64,000 nt of DNA from Welwitschia mirabilis (GCA_051453625.1 JBOZIK010000001.1:74683512-74747511), one strand, 5' to 3'; positions 10,315 through 23,397 are shown, counted from the first letter of the stretch. The notes: generated by a model not told the origin, from the sequence alone. Numbers and translations are program-made.

Positions 10315-13000
10315 AGATAATTTTAAATGAGAAAATTGAGTTTGATATGTTCCCTCAACCTAGTAGTATATGTGCAAGAAGAGCTCATAAGTGAAATGGA
10401 TTATTAACAAATGATTACCATGATTTAGATACTCATGGATGAGCTATTAGAATAGATATCTGGTTGTCATTATTCTTCTCTTTTACAAATCACTAACATA
10501 AGAACATCTTAAGAATAAAAGAAAAACTCAAAAGAAAGGGGGGATGGGGAAGCCTAGTTAAGCTGTAGTCTTAGATCCATTAATTTAAATCATTTTGGGC
10601 ATGCATGAGACTAGTTGTATTTAGCTAGTTAAGTCAACATGCATTCTAAATTAACTTGATGAACTAATGTTTTAATTAATGCTCATATGATAAGAATGGC
10701 CTAGCTTAAATGGAACTAAATACTTATAAATAACTATAAAAAGGAGTACTACAAAGAGAGGTTTAGAAGACATCATCGATTACATAGTAGTGATAAATTA
10801 TAAGAAATAATATTTGTAATAATTACAATTGCTACAAGTCATAGAGAGTAGGGAATAGAAAGTTATATTTGAGATAGTTGTAGGTATGATGAATTTATAA
10901 TACAAGCAAATTGTAGTTGAAAAAGAATTAGTCATGAGCATAAGAATTTATCTATTAAAAAGTCTTAAAAACATTAATTTATTAGTAGATGCGAATGGAT
11001 ATGATTAATGAAATCAATTATATGCATAAAGAGAATTAGATCATAGGGCATGAAAAATCCTAATTTCAAGATCTTATACAAGCATTAAGAGTTAAAAAAC
11101 CTTAGATGATGTCCAATGATGGAAACTACTATGAAGGAAGACTTTACATTGAAGAGCCACATGTCATAGGCTATAAATAATATTTCTTTATTATCATGGA
11201 ATTTATCTAAAAATGTCAAGTAGTGGGAATATTTAAAATCAAATGTTTTGAATACAGGACATAGTTAAAAATATTTGTAGCTAGTAGGCCTAAGATATTA
11301 GACCTTAAGAAAAGACAAAATATGCATTGTGATAAGATACAAAGAAAGACTAAAGTGGGTCTAGATATCATTAAGATTAATTAAAAAGATCTTAAAGCAT
11401 GTATGACATGAAATCATTCATTCTATGGAAAAACAAAAATAAAGCAACAAAAATTTTGGTTATAGAATTTTCACAAGTCATAGGCCATAAAGATTGTAGG
11501 CCTAGTAATTTACCTTAGAAATAATTTAAACCTTTTAATAAATATTTTAGATAGAAGTATAAAATTTTTAAATAAAAATACATTTGACCTTTAGAAATAT
11601 TATAATGGCTTTAAAAATATAATTAATAAATTAAATCATAATAAGGGAAAAAACATTAGCTAATTATAAAATGAGGAGCTACTTACTATAAGTCATGGTT
11701 TTTAAAATTTTAGTACCCCTTTCACTCCATCCCTCCTAAGAAAAAAAAAAGCAAAGAAAAGAAAAGAAAAGACAAATGAAGAACTTACTGAAAATTTAGA
11801 AATGACTCAATAGGTAAGGTAAGAATATGGATCTTAAATACTAACTTTTACCTTTTTCTTAATTTTTTTCATAGTAATTCACTAATATAGATGAGTAATT
11901 CATGAGTTTCAATTCTTTATTATGAATAATAGTTATAGATTTAGTTGAAGGAAAGTAAGATGATGCAAATATGCATGGGTTCTTAGATGATGCTAAAGAA
12001 GTTCTTCTAGCTTTTATCTTCTATTTTTCTTTTGCTTCAGTATTGTTTTATTATTAAACTATAATTGACATACATTTTAGATTATGAAAAGGTAGATGAT
12101 AAATTAGTAAAGGTGGTTCAACTAAACATTTGTTTTTATTAAACTAGCAAATGAAAATTTGATGATCAGTTCCCTAACTAATTCTTGTTATTAACATCTA
12201 GTTCACCCATTTGTAAATTGGATTAGTAGATCATCCATCAAAATAAAAATAGAATTCTATGTTTTTCTTCAAATGATATATGCAATAGCCTTTTTAAAAA
12301 GTAAGAACTATGCTTAGGACAACTTAGCTATAAATTTTTGTATTCATGCTTTCTATATTTTATTGTACTTAATTGGGATGAAGAAAATAGTCCTATTTGA
12401 GATAAATTTATAGGGAAAAATATAGATAGTTGCTAATGAAAAATGTTAAATAACTAACTAATAAAAAAAACTAAAAATAAGAAAGCATTATACACTATTT
12501 GCAAGTTTAACAAATATTCATATTAACCTAGATTCAAGAAATAATGTGAAGGAAGAAATCATTTTAAGGTAGGTTAATGTTATTCCCTAATAAGTTAGAT
12601 AAATAATATGTATATACATCTAAATTATCTTTAATAATATATTAACCTACTCTAGATTAATGAAATTTATCATGTTTTCAGTATTTCCTAAATTCCTAGG
12701 CATAACTAAATTAACTTGGTAAAATATACTAACATGCACCTTTCCACAAAATAATTTATTAACTAATGCTTTGTATTTAGTTATAACTAATGCTACTTTT
12801 GATCGAGTTTCATTCAAATATTAGTTTTCACAAAATAATTTATTCTTATTTTTAAGATTAATATGAGTGATTTACTAAGGCTTTATACAAGGGCTAGTAA
12901 AAATCTAAAGGAATCCTTGCTTTAGTGCTATAGGATAACTTAAATGTATACACTTAATGCTTTTATAGTAATGAATTTAATTAATTGATGATTTAAATTT
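10315..13000. other. AT-rich intervening sequence
   Basis: No convincing coding on either strand. It separates the unknown minus-strand coding region from the Tat-like integrase. A 5' leader or LTR for the unknown gene could lie in the first few hundred bases, but I could not identify an LTR end or primer binding site. An A-rich purine run is present at about 11,741-11,775. Confidence 0.4.
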
Positions 13001-13009
13001 AACTTATTA

Positions 13010-13450
13010 CAGTAATCATGATGGTATCCTTCATGTATGTCTTTAGTATAGCTTCAATTTTTAATTAGTTAACTCTACTATACCATTTATTTAAGAGTAA
13101 TAATTGGAAGAATTTTTAGTAGAGATTTTGAATTTTTTTATTTAGCTAACAACTTCAATAGAAATTAAACCAAGTTCATTATCATAGAGTAAAATATTTA
13201 GATCTCTAAATCTAGCTAAAATATAATCTTCAAGGAAATTGATTAGTTCCTTTAAGGTGTAATTCTTGAGCGCTTTTCCTTTAGGATATTTTGCAAGGTA
13301 ACTTGTGGTTGTAATAATATAATGCTAGCCTTGTGAATAATGTGAATTAGTTATGTAAATAAAATTTAAGTATCATATCTTAAATGGATCATTCTACAAA
13401 ATAGGCTTTAATGGAGTCAGAGCCTTCATTAACATGAAAGCATGAATCTG
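13010..13450 (-). pseudogene. integrase core of a Tat-like Ty3/gypsy element
   Basis: The minus strand reads YLNFIYITNSHYSQG (the first catalytic Asp appears as Asn), then KALKNYTLKELINFLEDYIL, LLYDNELGLIS (second Asp region) and SSNYYS, then NGIVELTN, where the catalytic Glu lies. This is the DDE integrase core of the plant Tat/Ogre/Retand branch, whose members share the ALKNxT and ATDY/TKW wording. Frame is kept for about 120 codons with only a few stops. It follows RT and RNase H on the same strand. Confidence 0.75.
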
Positions 13451-13699
13451 ATATTTAAAACCATTTTTTATCCTTATAACATAATCTTTGTAAAGGATTA
13501 ACCAATGGTATTCCTTCTTAGAGATGTGGTTAGCCATCACTAAGGGGTTTCTATAATAAATTCTTTAATGGTCATAAAACTAATTTAAAACCTCTAATAC
13601 TTCATAATGAAAGAGACATATAACTAATATTCCTCTAAAGTTAATTCTCTATAGAATATCATATATAATTCTAAATATTTTTGACTTTTCAATAAAAGT

Positions 13700-14440
13700 T
13701 TTTCTTATTGATATTTTTATATAGGCTGGAAGGTTACTTGTTTTTAAATAGTAAAATAGGTCATAATACTAATAATTTTCTTTAGTAATATTTTATTTAT
13801 TAAGGCAAACTTATAATTATTTACATGATAAATATTTGGTCAAGCTTAGAGTGTTGATAGTTTTATTGATGATTGTTTCATAAATAAATTATTATAAGTT
13901 GGCTAACCATGAAGCTCTGTTTAAAGATAGTTTATCTTTAACCAACATTTATTTAATCATTGAGTTAAATACTACAAAAAAGATGTGTTTGAATAGATAT
14001 AATACTTTAAGTATTATAAAACTTTTAAATGAGTGCATTTCAATTGTGCATGCTTAAACATAGTGTTGAAAAAAGACATTTACAAGTCTTGTTAACATTT
14101 TTTTTTTGGTTGAATCAAAGTAGAATAAATTAAATCATAACATGCAAAGAGATATAAGAATAAGTCATTAGAAAAATTAGGGTTATCTAAAATAAGAGGT
14201 TATGATATAGATTTGAGAATAAAAACAAAGATGCAATTTGACTCTAGAGGTTTTCTAATTTTTTAATCATTCTTTAACAACTTTATAATGGATTCATTAC
14301 TTTTATAATTTTACAAAAAAATTTCTTGATGAAATTAAAATTTTTAAAGAATTACCTCAAAGAAATTTTAGGGTGTGAAAATTATAACTAAGTACTTTAA
14401 TTATTGGTGTTTGATTATTTTTTTAAATTTGAAAATGCAA
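13700..14440 (-). pseudogene. RNase H/connection region of the Tat-like element
   Basis: Between RT and integrase on the minus strand. The clearest trace is LDNPNFSNDL (around 14.2 kb), matching the PPILxxPxxxxxFILYxxA segment that precedes RNase H in gypsy elements. Frameshifts are frequent, and I could not place the catalytic residues or separate the normal from the additional archaeal-type RNase H of Tat elements. Confidence 0.45.
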
Positions 14441-15180
14441 TGCCCAAGTATAACACTAGACTCCAAAATGAAGATGATTTTATTTGGATTAAGTGGTACT
14501 CCATGAGATATATAATAATCCAAGATTCATTTATGGTGCAAAATATGATCTAACCTCTTTTATGAGTAGATCACAATATCATCAATATATACTACTAAAA
14601 AAATTAATAATGCCTATAGATTCTTTCTTCATAGCCTTTTAAAAGGTATCTCTACCATTTGATAAGTCAAAATATATCCTTTTGAAATAACAAGTTCCTT
14701 ATTTTACAATAATTAATGTTTTAAACTAATCTTTATTTTTTATTAATATTTGATTTTATCTTAAAAATCTATCTAAAAATGAATACACTTTATAGCCTAA
14801 AAATCATTGGATTATTTCATCGATCCTTAGTAATGGGTATTGATCTATAATCAAGCTTGGTTTAAATTCCTAAATTAATACAACTTTGATTTTACCATTA
14901 TTTGTTTCCACTAAAATGAGGTTAGCCAACCATGTCATATATCACATAAAATAGACTATGTGAGATTGAATAAGATTCCATAGCTCTTAATGCATTAAAA
15001 GCTTACTCTTTAGGTTTATAGCACTAAAATATTAAATAAATGGTTTAAGCTTAGTTTTACTAGAATTCTATAAATAATAACCATAGGATTAAATGTATTG
15101 CATTCCTTATATAAATAAGCCAAAACATCCATATGCTTATATAATAACCCAAATAATTTCTTATAGAACATTGGGGTATA
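14441..15180 (-). pseudogene. reverse transcriptase of a Tat-like Ty3/gypsy element
   Basis: On the minus strand a YKHMDVLAYLYKE segment (the YxDVFAWxYxDM motif) starts near 15.15 kb, followed by ETNNGKIKV, a SFLD segment (residues of FLDGFSGYNQI with changes) and the intact catalytic YIDD at 14,578-14,589 followed by IVIYS. The wording puts it in the Tat branch of Ty3/gypsy, distinct from both the CRM-like and Athila-like elements here. Stops are scattered through it, many at positions where Gln or Trp is expected. Confidence 0.75.
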
Positions 15181-16480
15181 GAATTATCAATATTAATTTC
15201 CTTTAATTCTTTAGAATTATCAATTACATTTGTCTTATTTATATTAGAGAAAATTTGTGATTGAATCTTTGAACTATTTTCAAAAGTTTTCTAAAAGTAT
15301 TTAAGATCTAAAAATCTTCTAGGGATGCGATTAAAGATAGGGGATGATAAAGAGTCATCAGGGGAATCAGTCTACTTACAATTTACTTTTTCATTTATTG
15401 TACTTCCGAGACACCTTAATTATTTAAAAATTTTTGGATTTTCCTTTCTAAATTAAAGACTCAAGATGTATAATATTATTAAGAATTCAAATTTTATACA
15501 TTTATTCAATAATTACTCTAGGAGGTAACATAGTATTTTGATCTATATAAGTTGATATAAGTTAATCCAGATAAGGAGTTTTTTGATTTTTATCTTAAGT
15601 TGTTCTATAATATTAAGGATGATAAATTAATCAAGAATTTATTTAATAATATAACAATATGCATTCAACAATTTATTGTAGACTCTATATTCTTCTTCGA
15701 GTTACTTAGTAGCAAGCTACAAATATCCATAAATTTGAAGAAGCTTAATTCTTATAAGTAAAGCAAATCTAAGGCTAAGACCTAAGGATTTCTATTTTGC
15801 AACATTATGTAGCTAGCAATTTAAAATGAGAGCACAAGAAAAATATACGTATGACTAATATCTTAGATAAATACTAGCACTAGATCCTTGTTAAGAATTG
15901 GATTCATTCAAATTTAAGATCCTAATCTTTAAGAGAATCAAAGCTGAGATGGAACAAAATTCACAATATTCTTCAAAAATAATGTGCATGCCACTAAAGA
16001 AATTAATGGATTTAACCATTGAATTAACTCCATCAAATGTGATATGGTTTTTTCATAAGTCTTATCAAAAATTAGTATTTCACTTAGTTTTTTATCATAA
16101 GCAAGCCACATATGAAAAATATCTATAGATAAATATCCATTAAGGACATTTATCAAATTTTTATTTAAAATCATATTCTTAACTACTAGTACATTAAGTA
16201 CATGTATTGGTGGCCTAAATTGCACTTTAAAAGTAATCAATTTTAGAAATAATGTAATTGCAATTAGGCTTAGTACAGGATGATTTAAACAATGAATGTT
16301 ATAATCTAGAGAGCATAAGGTAATACATTAATTAAGCACATTATTAAGAAAGAATAATCATTGAAATCTCAGTAAAATCTCTTTAAGGTATTTTATATTT
16401 TTGTTATGAAAAAGTAAAAAAATGATGAAATGAAAAATGAATAAGGAATGAAAAATGCAAGCCTATGATAATTAATTTCT
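15181..16480 (-). other. decayed region upstream of the Tat-like RT
   Basis: This should hold protease and gag on the minus strand, but it is too short for a full Tat gag (about 1.3 kb) and no zinc knuckle or DSG/DTG motif was found. Open frames at 15,898-16,128 (+) and 15,938-16,240 (-) show no family features. A deletion between LTR and RT is likely. Confidence 0.4.
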
Positions 16481-17373
16481 AAGTTGTTATTACCTAAACT
16501 TAACCCTTATGACCTTTATTAAATTAGAATTAATCTATTGAAAGAATTAATCAGATACAACATAATACATAAGAGAAATAAAATGGTTTATAAGAAGAAG
16601 ACATTTTATTCAATAATTCCAATGTCTTACAAGCACCTTAGCCAGGAAGCGACTTCTCAATAATAGAAGCACAACCTATTCAACAAGAACAATCTCTTCT
16701 AATGATGAAATGAAACCTTGAGATCTTTGAATGATTTTAACACCTTTTCTCTAATGTTAAAAGATGTCTAAATAAGGCCAAATGAGGGTTTTTATAGCTT
16801 TTCTAAGGTGGTTATGAATCTATAATGTCGATACAAGTGAAGAGACATCAGTAAGCATAAACTAGACCCTAATCAACTTGATTAAGAATGAGTTAGCAAG
16901 CTATTATGATCACTGTTGTTATGGGGATGACCATGGGTATGACAAACCTTCATCATCCAATCGTAAAACACCACATCAAAATATCATTGGAATTTGAATT
17001 TGAATTATAATGGATAAGTCATTCATTATGTCATGTGGATGGCATACAACAAGGCAGTTATGTAAGATCTCTAAGCCAGCATCATCTAATTAGTATCTCA
17101 TTAGCCTTATTACATTATCATCATGACTAGTATTATAGGCATGACATGTGGGATGATAGTTAATTATTTGATTTTTTTTCTTCCAATCTTTATTCTAATC
17201 TTTCCATGGATGAATTCCTACTCTTATGAATGAAAATATAGAAATTAAGATCATAATTGAGATATTGTGTTACTTCATGATAAAAGTTCCTAAAAATAAC
17301 TAAATTAAGTTTTTATTCCCTATAAAACATCATTAATTACATAATTAAAATATAATACATTAAGATTACAACA
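16480..17373 (-). repeat. minus-strand LTR with TATA box and poly(A) signal
   Basis: On the minus strand the sequence begins TGTTGTAATC at 17,373, directly after a G-rich purine tract. It has a TATA box (TATAAAAA, 16,789-16,796) and, about 180 bases further on, AATAAA (16,605-16,610). This order is that of an LTR with U3, R and U5. The left end near 16.48 kb is estimated. The purine tract marks it as the 3' LTR of something to its right, yet the Tat-like RT lies to its left, so it may be shared or the two may be unrelated. Confidence 0.5.
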
Positions 17374-17386
17374 TGACCCCCCACAT
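17374..17386 (-). promoter_or_regulatory. polypurine tract
   Basis: The minus strand reads ATGTGGGGGGTCA directly before the LTR start TGTTGTAATC. It resembles the tracts of the Athila-like elements further right (AAGTGGGGGCTA before TGTTGC). Confidence 0.55.
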
Positions 17387-17932
17387 AGCATTTTGTCAGT
17401 CCTTTAATAAACAAAGAAAAAAGGACTTAGTAAGGCTAATCTACTAGGGAAAGAAATCCTAAAAATTCAATCAAAAGTTATTTTGCATGTCTAAGACTAT
17501 CAATTAAGATAAAGAAGTAATCATAAAAGTAAGCATTATATACATATCAACTTCTAGTTCAAGAACAATGTCCATGAGTATAGTAGCATGAAAAATCATA
17601 ATTTTCATATGGCTCAATTGATAAAACTACATTAAAAATCATGGGTTCTTGTATGGAAGGATCAGAACTCTATCTTCATATCACCATCTTTCTTAACACT
17701 TGTCTCTCTAGGTGGCTTAATAATAGGCTCCTTAATATGAATCACCTTAAGGATGTCCAATAAAGTATCCTACTAAACATCTATCAACCTCTCTAAGGTA
17801 GCTCTACCCTACTCCTCTATAGCTTGAATGTAGGCCTCTAATAGATTAAGTCATGTGGTAGTATGGGCACAAAAATACTCTATTTGAGAAGATAACATAG
17901 GATAAAAATCCTCCATCTGAGAAAATAACCTA
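17387..17932 (-). other. 3' internal fragment of a minus-strand LTR element
   Basis: Lies just inside the polypurine tract and ends where the plus-strand SIRE-like LTR starts, so it is probably the 3' end of an internal region cut by that insertion. There is no clear coding; several frames show only short open stretches. Confidence 0.35.
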
Positions 17933-19420
17933 TGTTAAATTACATTTTTCTAAGTGATGTCAAATTGATGTTTTCTATAAAGTAAATTTTGTGCATCTTA
18001 TGTAGAAGATGTTAATCACTTATAGATTTAATAATCAAGCTAAGACCATTGAATTTTAATCATTAAAAATCTATGAAGGTTACTTACCCTTTTGAGGGAT
18101 ATATTGGACTTTCAAGGGATCGGTCACACCTATAGCAAACACTCAGAATTGAATTATATTCAGAGGGGTTGATTGAATTTCTGATGGGATTAACTAGACT
18201 TGTGATCTCAAGAGCCAGTGTTCTTAAACCAAATGGTAAGAGGTGGACTATAACTTTTATGAGCTTGACCAGATTTGTAGACCTAGTAATAGTATTCATG
18301 AACTGAATGACAAGTAGTTGACTAGAATATGGTGGGGTTAGCTAGATCTGTGAACTTGAGAACAATACTCTTAAACCGATTGTTAAGGGCTTGACTAGAT
18401 TTTTGAAGGGGTCAATCAGACTTAAGCATTATGAAGTTGATATCCTGAGCCATTCATCATGGGATCAATTAAACACCTTAAGGGATTGAGTGGGTCTAAT
18501 GTAGAAAATTGGAATAATCTTATATCAAGGTTAGCAGGCGAACAATTATAATGATGGACGACCACATTGGGGTCGACTGGATCCTGAGGTGTCAACTGTA
18601 TGTGAAGCTATAAGAGATTAGGATGATTAAAAATTCCATTTGGATGACATGTGTAATTCATAACACCAGCTGAAATTGATTAGACTTTTAAGGGGTCAAC
18701 TGGCTGAAATAGAATTAAAATTTTCTATCCATTTTATATCTATTATACATCTATTAGCTAGTCATTTTCTAGCCATTCACAGCTACTAGAAGTGCATTTT
18801 CAAATGAAAACCCTTAAAGATTTACAATATAAATAGCCAAGAGAGACATGACTAAAGAATCTTTTTGACTCATGAAATAGTACCGAAATGTTATGATATT
18901 CACTGTTGAATCTTGGAATTTATACTCCTCACTAAGGAAGATATATTATCTATGTTATTTATACATTCAAGGTGAGATCTAATGCTTTATTTATTGTACA
19001 TCTATAGAAGAAGATCTTGATTAAGTCTATTATATTAAGAATAAATGATATCTATGCATTAAGGCATTCTTGTCATCACTACCACATCTTCTGAAGGTTA
19101 AGACTGAGCTTATAAAAGTTTGATTAGAAAGGTTAAGAATTAGCCTATAAAAGTATATTTGTAAATATTATAGATAAATCTATAATACCTATAAGAATTA
19201 ACAAAGATCTGAATTAGACTTGGGTATAATCTGATCATTGAGAGTGGAGCAGAGGGTTTCCCAAACAACTATAAAATCCTATATACATCTATTTGGTATT
19301 TTATGCTTTTTATTAGTATTATTAATTTTAATACTTTCAAATTTTTTTATATGTACAATTATTTTATTTTAATTTTTTTAAGAACCTGCTCACCCCCCTC
19401 TAGGGTTCTTGATCCTATCA
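17933..19420 (+). repeat. 5' LTR of a SIRE-like Ty1/copia element
   Basis: The right end is firm: ...GATCCTATCA at 19,420 followed at once by a tRNA-Met type primer binding site. A C-rich stretch (CACCCCCCTCTAGGG) just before the end is typical of SIRE/Maximus LTRs. A TATA box (TATAAATAG) lies at 18,828-18,836. The left end is taken as TGTTAAATTACAT at 17,933 and is inferred. The 18.1-18.7 kb part has several similar GGGTTGACTAGATTTG-like phrases, a degenerate internal repetition common in these long LTRs. About 1.49 kb. Confidence 0.6.
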
Positions 19421-19438
19421 ATTGGTTTCAGAGATAAG
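19421..19438 (+). promoter_or_regulatory. primer binding site, tRNA-Met type
   Basis: ATTGGTTTCAGAGATAAG, close to the plant initiator tRNA-Met binding site TGGTATCAGAGC used by copia elements (one C-to-T and one A/T difference in the core). Confidence 0.75.
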
Positions 19439-19486
19439 TTAAGTCTTTCTATAGATTTTAACTAATCTAGACTTTAGAACACTATA

Positions 19487-20180
19487 ATGAGTATTTCCTT
19501 TGTTGATTTTTCAAATATGCTCTTCTTAAACACCTATACTTTGGTTTGTATATTTTGGATAGTATGTGGATATGTTTTCAAACATATTATAAATAGTGAA
19601 AATGTAAAAGAGTTAAGTGAATATGATCAAAGATTAGTTCAAAATCTGACAAAGAGAGGAGACATTCCTTCATGGCACTTGTACTTCCTTTAGAAAATAT
19701 GCCTAACACATTAAAGCATAATGATTTTGATATAATTGATGGAAAACAGGATGAGTTAAAAGACACCTATCAAGAATTATATTGAGACTGTAAAAAGCTG
19801 GTTAAAGAATAAATGAGCTAAAAAGATTGTAAAATCTCTCACCAAAGAAAAGAAGGAAATAAAATCAAGTTTCAAAAGGATTAAATCTAAAAAATCTGAC
19901 CTCACCCCACAAGTAAAAGAGTTATCTCATTTTGTTAGTAAATTTTCTAATGGTTCTTCCAAACTAGAACAAATGATTGAAGTTTAGGAACCTATTAGTC
20001 ACAAGTCAAGTACTAGACTCATCTCTCAAAAACCTCAAAAGAAATAAAATTAGGTAACACAAAATAGTAAGTTCTTCTCAAAAGTTAGTTGTCATTTATG
20101 TAGAAAAATTAGCCATTTAAAACCTTTGTGTAATGCTAGAAAATTAATGTTATTCTTAAATTTAGTTAGTACTTTTTCTT
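19487..20180 (+). pseudogene. gag of the SIRE-like copia element
   Basis: The ATG at 19,487 opens a 68-codon frame ending near the LSEYDQRLVQNLTKRG segment, which matches the ExDxRLVQLNAKA region of SIRE-like gag. After a stop the frame resumes (DELKDTYQELY, a helical region) and reaches an intact CCHC zinc knuckle, CHLCRKISHLKPLC, at 20,089-20,139. This nucleocapsid motif binds the element RNA. Several stops and at least one frame change make it non-functional. Confidence 0.7.
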
Positions 20181-20269
20181 TTAAATTCATTTCAAAATAA
20201 GGTGTACCATATAAATCTAAAATGACTATGTGGGTAAAAGATAATGATATTAAAAGTCTTTTAATTCAG

Positions 20270-20560
20270 ACAGCTTTCAAGGTTTCAAATAGTAGTAGTT
20301 AGTATCTAGATAGAAGGTGTTCAAGGAGTATGACAAAAGATAAATCTAGGTTTAAGCAATTAAGTAACTTTAATGGAGAAGAGGTAAATTTTGATAACAA
20401 TGACAGATAAAAATAAAAGGCATTAAGATAACCTTCATAGAATTAGTGAAGCGTTATGTGTAAATGGTTTAAAGCATAATTTATTAAGCATTAGTTAAAT
20501 TTTTAATAAAGGTTATAAGTTAGTATTCGATAAATCAAAATGTAAACTCATCTTTCTCAA
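20270..20560 (+). pseudogene. protease fragment of the SIRE-like copia element
   Basis: LDRRCSRSMTKDKSRFKQL at about 20,308-20,364 is the copia protease active-site region (family form LDSGCSRHMTG), with Ser-Gly of the catalytic triad read as Arg-Arg. It is followed by NFNGEEVNF and a degraded LLSISQL-like segment. No integrase or RT follows; copia homology stops near 20,560, so the element is truncated there. Confidence 0.7.
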
Positions 20561-21140
20561 ATTTTTCATTTTCATTCTACTTTAGTTTAATATTTTTAAA
20601 AAAGTTAGAATTCATATTTATTTGAAAACATTTGTGGATAGGTTTATCATATAAATACTTAATTTTTAAATTATATTCCTTAACAAGTTTTCCTCTTAAT
20701 TTCTTTTCTTCCTTATCTTTGACTCTAAAAGATTTAATAGTAAAATTGAAATTGTATGTTATAGAGATTTCTTATAATCAATTATTTACTTATCAAACTT
20801 TATGAAATAAAATGATTTAAGAAGGATGACATAACACAAGATCATTCAATAATAAGGTTACGTTTGTAGAATGATTCATCAACACTTTATGCCAAAAAAA
20901 AGGGGATTCATAGAATTGAGAAGAAACTTATGATATTTTTCCAACTTTAGAGATTTTATTTCTTGATGTACTCTTGATAATATATAATTACTAATTTGGA
21001 AAATTTAATGGAAGTATTTTTCATTAAAGTACTTTTTGTACTTATCTTGGTCTTTTTTTAATTCCTTTAGGATGTTTTGGATGGTTTTATCTATTCTTTG
21101 AATTTTATTTTGGTAATTTTTTCTCCTTAAATTGGATTTC
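20561..21140. other. AT-rich junction region
   Basis: Contains the boundary between the truncated plus-strand copia element and the minus-strand gypsy element. On the minus strand a few residues resembling the integrase C-terminal region can be read at the right side. No LTR is visible. Confidence 0.35.
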
Positions 21141-21720
21141 TTTAACTAATTACAGTTGCATAGTTTCTACCAAACATGGCTTCAACTGAAGGGTACTTAA
21201 TGGAAATTCTTGATTATTATCACATTTAGCCAAATGAAGATAGTATTTTCACCTAGTGGGTTTGCCTTTAGTATAACTCTTTTGTATATCCTTCTATATA
21301 TAATTTATCCATTTGGTTTTTCTCATTAATTTTAGGTTGAAAGGATATGATAAAGAATATGTTTCCTAACTACTTAGAGAATTTCTACTAAAAATTTGAT
21401 ATAAATTTTTGATCAGTATTAGAAATAATAATCTCAATATCATGTAATATAAATATCTTCCTTATGAATTTTTTGATAAAATCATTTATTGTTATCATTA
21501 TCATGATTAGGGTAAAGTGAACTGTATTTCTTAATCTATGAATACATACAAATATGACATCATGTTGTTAAACTATTTTAGTTAATTCTAGAATGAAGTC
21601 CATTATACTTGTCTCTCATTTCCATGATGGTATGTGTAGAGATTTGATAAATCTTATTAGTTTTTGTTATTTAACTTTAACCTTTTAACAAAGTCGTCAT
21701 ATTTTCATGATTTCTTTTAT
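21141..21720 (-). pseudogene. integrase core of a minus-strand Ty3/gypsy element
   Basis: The minus strand reads HDIEIIISNTDQKFI at about 21,411-21,455 (family form HGxPxTIISDRDxKF; the catalytic Asp is Asn, a G-to-A change), then QMDKLYIEGYTKELY, matching the DGQTExxNRxLExYL part with the Glu, and WLNVIII where the ExxYN segment lies. It is a Ty3/gypsy integrase. Stops and shifts are frequent. Confidence 0.65.
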
Positions 21721-21999
21721 TTGACCTTGTACTTTTGGCTAATAATATTATCATCCTAAGATTATAGAATTTTTTCATAAAGTTTAAATGTTCTACATAT
21801 GGAACTTCATGAGTCTCTCAAAAGTGTTACTTACACCATGGTCTTTGTAAAATGAAGACTCATTTATTTATCATTACTATATCATATGATGTTAAGTTAT
21901 AGGGGCAAACTTCTTCTTGCTTCACCACCATTTTTCCAAATTTCTCTAACTATTTGATCTTATAATAGTTTTTTATGATCTTATTATCCATTTTTGAAT

Positions 22000-23290
22000 C
22001 AAATATATAGACAATCATTCATCACATTTAGCTAAGTACATCATCCACTTTATTTTATTTTTATAGTTTATATTTAAATTAAAATGATATTTTGATAATA
22101 GTGCCATACATCATTGCTAACTCATGTTTAAAAGAGGATGGTTTTGTAGAAATTCTAAGCTTTTTAATTTTACTTATTATCTAAAACTTACGTCCTATGA
22201 GATAGTGCTTCTATTTCTTTAAAGTATGGGTAATTACTAATAGCTCTACATTATGTACAATATAATTTCATTTATATTTATTTAGTTTCTATTATTCATA
22301 TTTTAATCATCCTACTTGAATGAACACTCTTCAAGTACCTTCTTAACATGCCTTCATATCCACTTAAAACTCTTTATTCTTATTTGAAATTTTCAATAAT
22401 CATTCTAAAGTAAGTAAAACTTTGATACAAAGGAAAGCTTCTCCATGTCGATTACTAAGATAAAACAATATCTTTTTCCTTAGTTAGATTCATTGTTGGA
22501 CTTATACTTTTTGAAAAATCATAGATGAATCACATATAAAATTTTGTAAGACACAAGAAGCTATTTACATTTGTGCGATTCTTTGGTTTTTTCCATTCCC
22601 TTACTACATACACTTTACTAAACTCTATCTAAATATATTTTCTTGATATAACATAAGTTAAATAATTCATGAAAGTTTTAAATAATTCACATTTGCTTAA
22701 TTTTTTTAGTTAATATATGGTATTTAAGCAATTTAAAGAATATCTTTAGATATCGAATACTTTTCTTCTTACTCTTAAAGTATACCGAAATATCATCCAT
22801 AGAAACAACTATGATTTAGTCCAAATAAGCATAATTTTTTTTCCATTAATGTCATGTATGTGGCTAAAGCATGTGTCAAACCTAGTGAAATAATGGTAAA
22901 TAAAAAGTAACTATGTCATGTTATAAATAATATTTTTAGGATATTTCATTTATTGTTGTACATTTGATGCTATTCTAACTTTAGATCTATCTTGATAAAG
23001 TACCTTATTCCTCATAATTGATCAAGCAAATTATTAATTCAAGTTAATCAATATTTCTTCTTGTTTATTACCATATTTAATTGATAATAGTTAATGCATA
23101 AGTGAAATAACCCATATTTATTTTTAATATGTAGTATTTGGAATTTCCATTGTGTTAAATGTAGCTTTATTTTTTTCTTCATTTGCAAATTAAGTTCCCT
23201 TAATTCAATAACAAAAAAATAAATATAAATCTTGAGAAAAAGTTTATGTATTAGGTATAATATTTGTAGCATAATGGGCATTCCCTTTTA
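22000..23290 (-). pseudogene. RT and RNase H of the minus-strand Ty3/gypsy element
   Basis: The longest open part (23,048-23,281) reads ELRELNLQMKKKI, then IKNKYGLFHLCINYYQLNMV, equivalent to the KKDGxxRxCxDYRxLN motif of gypsy RT. The catalytic box appears as SMDDISVY with MDD at 22,792-22,800. Downstream, near 22.5-22.6 kb, NVNSFLCLTKFYM matches the FLGLxxYYRRF connector to RNase H. It precedes the integrase on the same strand, as expected. Multiple frameshifts disrupt it. Confidence 0.65.
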
Positions 23291-23397
23291 GTGATAAGTA
23301 TGTTTTATCTTGAAATACTTCATGAAATTCATGCAACTCTTTTGATAATTGAACTCTATGATCCTATGTCACCATAACACAAGATAACTATGCTATT

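Noticed and set aside
16590-16800. Caulimovirus-like promoter and terminator arrangement (TATA, then AATAAA about 180 bases on)
   Set aside because: The neighbouring RT has the gypsy Tat wording and is followed by an integrase, which pararetroviruses lack. An LTR explains the signals.
5000-20000. Organelle DNA insertion, suggested by the high AT content
   Set aside because: No plastid or mitochondrial gene sequence was recognised on either strand; retroelement motifs account for the identifiable parts.
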